Below are positions 1 to 5,096 of a stretch of DNA of 37,782 nucleotides, in pieces. Where the stretch lies: the NCBI GenBank assembly GCA_039807785.1, contig JBDHRX010000014.1, positions 1 to 37,782 of the forward strand. The letters are read 5' to 3'. The notes beneath the pieces were generated by a model, which saw only the letters and a list, made by a program, of their open reading frames with translations, was not told where the DNA came from and ran no database searches. How positions within the stretch are numbered: the first letter of the stretch is position 1; each line of letters starts with the position of its first letter. The position numbers were made by a program, and so were the translations under genes. This DNA comes from Zeimonas sp039807785. Lineage in GTDB: Bacteria; Pseudomonadota; Gammaproteobacteria; Burkholderiales; Burkholderiaceae_E.

Positions 1-930
1 CGCGCGGCGATCGAGCGCGCGCTGGAGCTGAACGGCGTGGCGGTCGAGGCGAACCTGCGGGCGTTCCGCATCGGGCGGCTGGCGGCGCACGATGCGCGGG
101 CGCTCGAGGCGGTGCTGGGCGGAGCGGGGGGCGAGGCAGGGAACGAGGCGGAGGGCGAGGCAGGGAGCGAGGCGGGAGACGGGGCGGGAGACAGAACGGC
201 GGATCAGATCCCCGGCGGCTCGCCGGAGGCGGCCTCCAGCGACGAGGCGCTGGCCGCGCTGCTGCAGCGGCTGTGCACCGAGCTGGTCGACTACCAGGAT
301 ACGGGGCACGCCGCGCGGCTGCGCCGCCTGGTGGACCAGACCGCCGCCACCGAGCGCGCGCTGCGCCGGCCCGGCGCGCCGCTGAGCCTGGCCGCCACCG
401 TGGCGCGCAACTACGCCAGGCTGCTGATGGTCAAGGACGAATACGAGGTGGCACGCCTGTACTCGTCGCCCCGGTTCCGGCGTGAGCTCGAGGCCCGGTT
501 CGAGGGCGACTACACGCTCAGCGTCCTGATGGCCCCGCCGCTGCTGGCGCGGCGCGGCCCCGACGGGCTGCCGCGCAAGATGCGCTTCGGCCGCTGGATC
601 TTCCCGGTGCTGCGCGGGCTCGCCGCGCTGCGCCGCGTGCGCGGCACGCCGATCGATGTCTTCGGCCACACGCAGGAGCGCCGCATCGAGCGCGCGCTGC
701 CGGCCGACTACGCGGCGACGATCGAAGTGATGCTGCCGGGGCTCGGCGCCGACCGGCTCGAGCTGGCCGAGCAGCTTGCCGGCCTGCCGGCGTCGATCCG
801 CGGCTTCGGGCACGTGAAGCTGCGCAACCTGCGCGAGGCGAAGCGGCGCGAGGCGGCGCTGGCGCAGCGGCTGGGGGTGGTGCCGGTGGTGTCGGGGGTG
901 GTGCGGGAGGGGTTGGCGGAGGAGGCGTAG
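1..930 (+). CDS. Indolepyruvate:ferredoxin oxidoreductase, fused alpha/beta type, C-terminal part
   Basis: The gene enters from the left edge, in frame from base 1, and ends at a TAG at 928-930, so only the last 309 codons are present. The reading matches the C-terminal region of the roughly 1150-residue fused indolepyruvate:ferredoxin oxidoreductase. Recognisable stretches are ELNGVAVEANL at the start, LVDYQD, KDEYEVARLY, FEGDY, APPLLARR, FGHTQERRIERAL and the terminal IRGFGHVKLRNL. The family oxidatively decarboxylates aryl pyruvates from transaminated aromatic amino acids, using TPP and Fe-S centres and passing electrons to ferredoxin in the cytoplasm. The TPP and Fe-S domains lie outside the window. 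A low-complexity Gly/Glu/Ala stretch encoded by about 118-205 interrupts the conserved region and looks like a lineage-specific expansion. Family assignment is secure. The start cannot be seen. Confidence 0.9.
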   Translation, partial: RAAIERALELNGVAVEANLRAFRIGRLAAHDARALEAVLGGAGGEAGNEAEGEAGSEAGDGAGDRTADQIPGGSPEAASSDEALAALLQRLCTELVDYQDTGHAARLRRLVDQTAATERALRRPGAPLSLAATVARNYARLLMVKDEYEVARLYSSPRFRRELEARFEGDYTLSVLMAPPLLARRGPDGLPRKMRFGRWIFPVLRGLAALRRVRGTPIDVFGHTQERRIERALPADYAATIEVMLPGLGADRLELAEQLAGLPASIRGFGHVKLRNLREAKRREAALAQRLGVVPVVSGVVREGLAEEA

Positions 931-1277
931 GGAGACGTGCGGCCGGCCGTACCGGCGGGGTCGCGTGGCGGGCTGGTGCCGGCCGCGATCACTGCTGGTC
1001 AGGGTCGAAGATCGATGCAGAATAAATCGAATTGGGGGCGAGATCGCGCCCGGGGAGTCGATTGGTTTTCGCCCTTAAGGCTGGATCTGTCTGACGGCGC
1101 CGGCGACGTTGTCCTTGGGTTACGTCGGCCCGAACGAGTGACGGTAGAGAAAACTCCCGTCGCGGCAGGCGTTTACGGGCATGGATGTGGATAGGTTAGA
1201 TCGATGTGGTCGAGTTTATGTCGCTGTTTGCTACGAACTAAATCAGGTTGGCCACCCAAACAACAGGACGTCCATGC
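931..1277. other. Intergenic region at the left junction of the cassette array
   Basis: This 347-bp stretch has no convincing gene. It marks the change from very high GC (iorAB) to the lower-GC cassette region. It contains an imperfect long hairpin at 1128-1180 and a GTTAGAT heptamer at 1195-1201 that fits the GTTRRRY recombination core, and is the likely left edge of the first cassette. I saw no integrase gene and no convincing attI site or strong promoter. Confidence 0.6.
1128..1180. other. Long imperfect stem-loop upstream of the array
   Basis: GCCCG at 1128-1132 pairs with CGGGC at 1176-1180, AACG at 1133-1136 pairs with CGTT at 1170-1173, and GTGACGG at 1138-1144 pairs with CCGTCGC at 1157-1163 with one G-T pair. 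The loop is about 12 nt and the bulges are asymmetric. There is no T-run, so it is not a clear intrinsic terminator. The bulged shape and its place 15 bp before GTTAGAT resemble a degenerate attC, but no RYYYAAC partner box was found. Confidence 0.4.
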
Positions 1278-2027
1278 ATGGCTGAGCCACAACGATTGAC
1301 AGAAGACGAGGTTCTCGTCATTCGTCGGCGCATGGCTACTCTCACGATAGCCACGCAAGATGCCTTCGGGCTCACCGAACCACTGCATCCTGACAAGCTC
1401 GCCAGTGCTGTGTTCAGGCAGAACACGGGAAGTGGCGGTATTTACAAGTACAACACGGTCGCCGAGGTAGGAGCAACGCTCTTCTACGGCGTGGCCATGA
1501 GCCACGCATTCGAGAATGGAAACAAGCGCACAGCCCTAGTTTCGCTTCTCGTCTTTCTTGACAAGAACAAGACGTTGCTCGTTGGCGCCGGTGAAGATGA
1601 TCTCTACGAACTCGCTCGCTCTGTCGCGTCCCATGAGATTCGACTGCACCCGAACGAGAAGCGGACGGTGGACGCCGAAGTTTGCGCCGTTGCTAAATGG
1701 ATTCACGAGCATACAAGGCCGCGCGTTCTTGGCGATACGGTCATTGACTTCAAGGACCTCTGTGCTGTTCTGGAGGAACTCGGCTGCGAGTTTGATAAAC
1801 CCGAGGGTAACTTCGTCAAGATCAAACGAGCGGGCTACGTTGTCAAGACTGGTCGGCCTCGTGCCAACTTCCAGCTTCAGGTCGGCGAGGTAAAGAGAAT
1901 CCGCCGCGCGCTCAAGCTCGATGAGGTACACGGGGTCGACTCGGCAGGCTTCTATTCACTCGATGAGAAGGTTGACCGTTTTGTGAACGTCTACCGTAAC
2001 CTCATGAAGCGACTCGCCGACCTGTGA
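1278..2027 (+). CDS. Doc-type Fic domain protein with C-terminal HicA-like domain (cassette 1)
   Basis: The 249-residue product carries the Doc-class Fic signature H76-x-F78-x-N80-G-N82-K83-R84. Doc toxins of this family phosphorylate EF-Tu, and other Fic proteins transfer AMP. Doc proteins are usually about 125-130 aa. Here residues 155-215 form an extra region with a helix, two strands and a strand-helix pattern reminiscent of the HicA double-stranded-RNA-binding-like fold, though the catalytic His of HicA is not evident (the turn reads EGNF). The ATG at 1278 has an AGGA at 1264-1267. An in-frame TTG at 1248 is possible but has no ribosome site. No separate antitoxin gene is seen, so the tail may act as a built-in partner or as a substrate-binding part. 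The Fic call is firm. Toxin role and tail fold are inferred. Confidence 0.8.
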   Translation: MAEPQRLTEDEVLVIRRRMATLTIATQDAFGLTEPLHPDKLASAVFRQNTGSGGIYKYNTVAEVGATLFYGVAMSHAFENGNKRTALVSLLVFLDKNKTLLVGAGEDDLYELARSVASHEIRLHPNEKRTVDAEVCAVAKWIHEHTRPRVLGDTVIDFKDLCAVLEELGCEFDKPEGNFVKIKRAGYVVKTGRPRANFQLQVGEVKRIRRALKLDEVHGVDSAGFYSLDEKVDRFVNVYRNLMKRLADL

Positions 2028-2031
2028 GACT

Positions 2032-2103
2032 AGCTAACCAGTTGTTCAAGCGGACATCCAAACGGCGCAGCCGTTTGGCTGCCGCTTCACTCCGACGTTA
2101 GGT
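2032..2103 (+). repeat. attC site of cassette 1
   Basis: The 5' box AGCTAAC (2032-2038) is a 6/7 complement of the 3' core GTTAGGT (2097-2103). Inside, AAGCGG pairs with CCGCTT, and CCAAACGG pairs exactly with CCGTTTGG around a short loop. The TTCAAGCGG inner box is typical of proteobacterial attC sites. It begins 4 bp after the stop codon of the Doc gene. Confidence 0.9.
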
Positions 2104-2117
2104 CGCAAGAGGCAGCG

Positions 2118-2942
2118 TTGAGGATCACCACGTTTGGCGACATCGCGGGTCAAGTGACGGCGGCGCATGCAAATGCCGACACGGTTACGGTCGCGTGCAT
2201 ATGTGTACCAACTGGAGCACTTAAGCACGTTCGCAAGAGGCTTCCGTCGGACTTGCCGAAGTGGCGGAACGCGTTAGATACGCATGTGGGCGAAGTTGTC
2301 GACGTCCTTATTAAGGAGGCCCTTGCCTGTTGCGTTGCGTCTGTGGATAAGACGACTGAGGACTGGGCTGCTTTCTGGAAAGACGCAGAAGATGTTCATG
2401 CTCGAACAGCAGCCCTCTCCGGAGGCTCAATTGGTTATGTCAAGGCCGCCAATTTAGTCAAATACCTGCTCTTCGCGCAAGCCGCGACCCGGGCGTTCAC
2501 TCAGGCGATCAAAACCGGCGCCGTTCCTGCAGCGCTGCGAAAGCGCGGCTCACTGACGATCACCGAAGCATTGGTATTTGATAATGAGATCCAAGGGGAG
2601 GAGAACCGAGATGCTTTCGCTGAGATCTTGCGTGCAATCAACGCCAAGCAGCCTCTGGTAAATTCTCTCGGGCTAAAAAGGATCATATCGACGCTTCAAC
2701 TCACCACCGAACAAGCCGAACCCCTCCTTCTGCTTCCCGACTACGTGGCCGGTATGGTTCAGGCGATGAAGAGTCGCGCTGATACGCTCTCTCGAAGCGC
2801 AGTTACTCGGGATGCAACTCGTAGGTCACTTGGCCGCCTTCAGCGGCACCCTTGCTTTGCGGAGATCAGTGATCCTTTGCCTATGAAGTACGAAGACATC
2901 TTTCCGGACTTCAAGAAGTACATTCGGCGACATGCGGCCTAA
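2118..2942 (+). CDS. Unrecognised 274-aa cassette protein, possibly RNase H/DUF3800-like (cassette 2)
   Basis: I do not recognise this protein with certainty. It begins at a TTG at 2118 with AGAGG five bases upstream, 14 bp after the attC core, and its TAA stop (2940-2942) lies inside the next attC. It has no signal peptide or membrane segment. An early strand carrying Asp (FGDIAG), a hydrophobic strand ending in CCVASVDKTTED, an acidic segment VFDNEIQGEENRD, and a late LLLPDYVAGMV recall the order of acidic residues in DUF3800-type RNase H-fold proteins, where the last motif is typically LQxADxxAG. That resemblance is weak and is an inference. The GC content is clearly below that of the chromosomal genes. 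There is no sign of truncation. Confidence 0.7.
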   Translation: MRITTFGDIAGQVTAAHANADTVTVACICVPTGALKHVRKRLPSDLPKWRNALDTHVGEVVDVLIKEALACCVASVDKTTEDWAAFWKDAEDVHARTAALSGGSIGYVKAANLVKYLLFAQAATRAFTQAIKTGAVPAALRKRGSLTITEALVFDNEIQGEENRDAFAEILRAINAKQPLVNSLGLKRIISTLQLTTEQAEPLLLLPDYVAGMVQAMKSRADTLSRSAVTRDATRRSLGRLQRHPCFAEISDPLPMKYEDIFPDFKKYIRRHAA

Positions 2943-3014
2943 CCCTTCGTTGCACCCGAAGTGCTACAGCGGGCTTCGCCCGCTTTCGCACTCGGGTGAA
3001 CTCAAACGTTGGGC
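2937..3014 (+). repeat. attC site of cassette 2
   Basis: GCCTAAC (2937-2943) and GTTGGGC (3008-3014) are the outer boxes and complement each other at 6/7 positions. CACCCGA pairs with TCGGGTG apart from one unpaired base, AGTGC pairs with GCACT, and AGCGGGC pairs with GCCCGCT around a TTC loop. The stop codon of the preceding gene lies within the 5' box. Confidence 0.9.
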
Positions 3015-3023
3015 ACCCTAGCT

Positions 3024-4064
3024 ATGACCAAGTACGCTCTTCTACTCTTGGCCGGAATTCTCGCTGGATGCTCAAGCGTTCCCAGCTATACGGGACCTCG
3101 GACATCAGAAGTTCCCGCCACAATTGAGAAGTTCGGCTCGGTGCTCAACCTATGTGGTCTTACTGTGGCATTCACCAAAGACCCAGTATGCGAAGCGCGC
3201 GTAGCCCTCGTGGATGGTCAGCAGGCCAGCATATGGTCATCGAGCATAGACGTCGATCCTGGCGAACGATCCTTGCGCCTCATTTGTTCAGCCGTATTTA
3301 GCCCATACCCGGGCGATACACGATGGTATTTGGTTGATCAGACCGTAACACTGGAGCCTGGTGGCAAGTATCGCGTCGAAGCTGTGTGGGACCGTCATTG
3401 CCGCATACGGATCGTTAACGCGACTACGGGCAAGGTCATCTCCGGGTATTCATCGTCGGATCTCGGACGAAATCGTCAAAGCTCACCCGATCAGCCTGTT
3501 GCGTCCGGACAAATCCTCGATGATGATTTTATTCAGCTTCGTGTTCCAAACACCGACGGGTGGCGTCGGATAGATACCGGTGCTGGCAAGATATCTCTAT
3601 CTCGCCGCGGAATCCTGCAAGGCGAGACGTTCGGTGCGCAAGTAATCCTTTTCGGGCTTGAGCCGACCGATAGCGTCGCGGAACTGACAACGCTTATCAA
3701 ACGCGGCGCTGAACAAGATGCACCGGCCGATAGATTTTCCGTGTTGCATTCTAAGTTCGAGGCAAACGAGAACCGCGGATATCCGTGCGTCCGCCATGAT
3801 GGCGTATATGAAGACCGAAAGGCAAGAACGAGTCCCAATGCTACCGGGACCCTAACGCTTCAGGTCTCCGCACTCTATTGCCGTTATCCAGGTCTGACGA
3901 ATATTGGTTTCGCGGCTATTTACTCTCATCGCGGTGAAGTGCTTCACCCGACTTTTGCGTCGGAAGCAGAAAACTTTCTTGAAGGCGTCCGGGTGCCCTC
4001 GGATGCCCAACCCGGCGGTCAACCGGACCCTGCGCATAGGGCTGCGCAAGGCCGGTTGCCTTGA
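3024..4064 (+). CDS. Predicted lipoprotein of unknown function (cassette 3)
   Basis: The product is 346 residues long and starts with a lipoprotein signal: MTK, then a hydrophobic run and the lipobox LAGC with Cys16 as the predicted lipidated residue. It should sit in the outer or inner membrane facing the periplasm. The body is mostly predicted beta-rich and polar, with several cysteines (for example CGLT, PVCEAR, DRHCR, LYCRYPG) that could pair outside the cytoplasm. I recognise no domain. The start at 3024 is chosen because translation from there opens directly with the signal peptide, 9 bp after the attC core. There is no strong ribosome site. The last twenty or so residues and the TGA stop are encoded within the attC, so the C-terminus is a by-product of the recombination site rather than part of a conserved domain. 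Confidence 0.75.
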   Translation: MTKYALLLLAGILAGCSSVPSYTGPRTSEVPATIEKFGSVLNLCGLTVAFTKDPVCEARVALVDGQQASIWSSSIDVDPGERSLRLICSAVFSPYPGDTRWYLVDQTVTLEPGGKYRVEAVWDRHCRIRIVNATTGKVISGYSSSDLGRNRQSSPDQPVASGQILDDDFIQLRVPNTDGWRRIDTGAGKISLSRRGILQGETFGAQVILFGLEPTDSVAELTTLIKRGAEQDAPADRFSVLHSKFEANENRGYPCVRHDGVYEDRKARTSPNATGTLTLQVSALYCRYPGLTNIGFAAIYSHRGEVLHPTFASEAENFLEGVRVPSDAQPGGQPDPAHRAAQGRLP

Positions 4065-4073
4065 ACGTTAGAC
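4005..4073 (+). repeat. attC site of cassette 3
   Basis: The outer boxes are GCCCAAC (4005-4011) and GTTAGAC (4067-4073). CAACCGG pairs with CCGGTTG, and TGCGC pairs with GCGCA in the middle. It overlaps the last coding bases and stop of the lipoprotein gene, and the next gene begins 4 bp downstream. Confidence 0.88.
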
Positions 4074-4077
4074 CTTC

Positions 4078-4662
4078 ATGCCCACCATCCTGTCACACGC
4101 TGCCGTTCCTTTGGCGCTTGGCATTGGGCTTGGCGCCGCCCGCATACCTCGGCGACTACTGGCGGCCGGCGTCCTTGCATCGGTCGTACCGGATTTCGAC
4201 GTTCTGGCGTTTCGTCTTGGCATTCCCTATGCCGATGCGTTCGGCCATCGCGGAGCATCGCACTCGCTGGTCTCAGCGTTGCTTCTCGGCTTGGTCGCGC
4301 TTGCCCTTGCGCGCTATCTGAAGGCCAGCCGCTGGTCTTCGTTCGCGTTCGTCAGTGTGTCTGCAGCCTCGCACGCGCTGCTCGACATGCTTACCAATGG
4401 AGGGCATGGCGTGGCGCTGTGGTGGCCCCTGTCCCAGGAGCGGCTCTTCTTCCCATGGCAGGTGATTGAAGCGTCCCCGTTGAGCCTTCACCGCCTGCTG
4501 GGCGGCAGGGGCATTGACGTGCTGCAGTCCGAGTTGCTGTGGGTCTGGTTGCCTGCGGCGCTCGCATGCCTGTTGTTGTTCGTGTGGCGCCGCAGGTCCA
4601 ACCACTCCGTCGGGCGGACGGATCCCGGCAGGCCGGGTCATGCCGCTCATGTCAAACGTTAG
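4078..4662 (+). CDS. YdjM-family membrane-bound metal-dependent hydrolase (cassette 4)
   Basis: This 194-residue membrane protein belongs to the YdjM/DUF457 family of LexA-regulated inner-membrane hydrolases. The family marks are SHAAVPLALG near the N-terminus, PDFDVLAF, HRGASHSL, SHALLDMLTNGG and LFFPW followed by SPL. The His and Asp residues in these motifs are the presumed metal ligands. Four hydrophobic segments can be seen. Family members are membrane hydrolases of poorly known substrate, and in E. coli the gene is part of the SOS response. I see no LexA box here. The ATG at 4078 follows the attC core by 4 bp, so translation probably depends on coupling or on the upstream transcript. 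The last 20 or so residues and the TAG stop are encoded by the following attC. Base composition is closer to the host than that of cassettes 1-3. Confidence 0.88.
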   Translation: MPTILSHAAVPLALGIGLGAARIPRRLLAAGVLASVVPDFDVLAFRLGIPYADAFGHRGASHSLVSALLLGLVALALARYLKASRWSSFAFVSVSAASHALLDMLTNGGHGVALWWPLSQERLFFPWQVIEASPLSLHRLLGGRGIDVLQSELLWVWLPAALACLLLFVWRRRSNHSVGRTDPGRPGHAAHVKR

Positions 4663-4664
4663 GC
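4596..4664 (+). repeat. attC site of cassette 4, right end of array
   Basis: The outer boxes are GTCCAAC (4596-4602) and GTTAGGC (4658-4664). CCCGGC pairs exactly with GCCGGG around a 2-base loop, and GGGCGG pairs with CCGCTC with mismatches. The core site ends 8-9 bases before the recognisable start of a truncated gene. Confidence 0.87.
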
Positions 4665-5057
4665 ATCACAGAATCCAATGTCGGCGCCTTCGGCGAAGGT
4701 GTCTTCAAGATTGGCATGACTCGTCGCCTTGATCCCATGGAGAGAGTCGACGAACTGGGCGACGCATCCGTTCCGTTCTGGTTCGACGTTCATGCGATGG
4801 TGTTTTCGGACAATGCCCCCGCCTTGGAAGCGAAGCTGCATGAACGCTTCGCCAGCGGACGACTCAACAAGGTCAACGCCCGAAAGGAGTTCTTCCGGGC
4901 GGACATCGACGAGATCGAGGCCGTGATCCGCGAAAGCTTCGATGCCGTCGTAGAGGTGATGCACGAGGCGCCGGCGGAGCAGTATCGCGAGAGCCTCCGC
5001 ATGGCCATGCCGAGTCCCGCCATTCAACAAGCCGAACGGGCTGCCGCCACGAGTTGA
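4665..5057 (+). pseudogene. 5'-truncated T5orf172 / DUF4041 (GIY-YIG-like) protein remnant
   Basis: From about 4673 the frame reads SNVGAFGEGVFKIGMTRR, then DPMERVDELGDASVPF, FDVHAM and ARKEFFR. These are the hallmarks of the T5orf172 domain (GIY-YIG-nuclease-like) at the C-terminus of DUF4041 proteins, which normally have a long coiled-coil N-terminal half of several hundred residues. Here homology begins only a few codons after the core of the last attC and nothing upstream in frame belongs to the family. The usual opening strand of the domain (a YxxSN-type segment) is cut just before SNVG. The frame then runs intact to a TGA at 5055-5057. An ATG at 4716 could start a shorter peptide, but the first strands of the domain would be lost. 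The gene was probably broken when the cassette array was inserted or rearranged. Confidence 0.75.
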
Positions 5058-5096
5058 CCGGGGCGAAGTCCACGCGAGAGAGCCCCCGGCTGCAAC

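Larger units (their letters stand above)
1195..4664 (+). mobile_element. Integron-type gene-cassette array without integrase (CALIN-like), four cassettes
   Basis: Four consecutive plus-strand genes are each followed by a 69-78-bp imperfect palindrome bounded by RYYYAAC-like and GTTRRRY heptamers, the layout of integron cassettes with attC sites. Three of the four stop codons lie inside the attC itself, and each next gene starts 4-14 bp after the previous core site, as is usual for cassettes. Base composition is visibly lower in GC than on either side, and no pair of neighbouring genes is functionally linked. No tyrosine recombinase of the IntI type is present in the window, so this fits a cluster of attC sites lacking an integrase. 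Either the integrase lies elsewhere in the genome, or the array was dispersed or left behind. Confidence 0.85.

Noticed and set aside
1128..1180. Fifth attC or an attI site before cassette 1
   Set aside because: The hairpin and GTTAGAT are suggestive, but no RYYYAAC partner box lies at the right distance, so I list it only as an unexplained element.
1536..1931. Minus-strand antitoxin candidate opposite the Doc gene
   Set aside because: It is an antisense frame with no Phd-like or other recognisable domain and no ribosome site.
5058..5096. attC after the truncated T5orf172 gene
   Set aside because: No GTTRRRY core with a matching palindrome is present, so the remnant is not counted as a fifth cassette.
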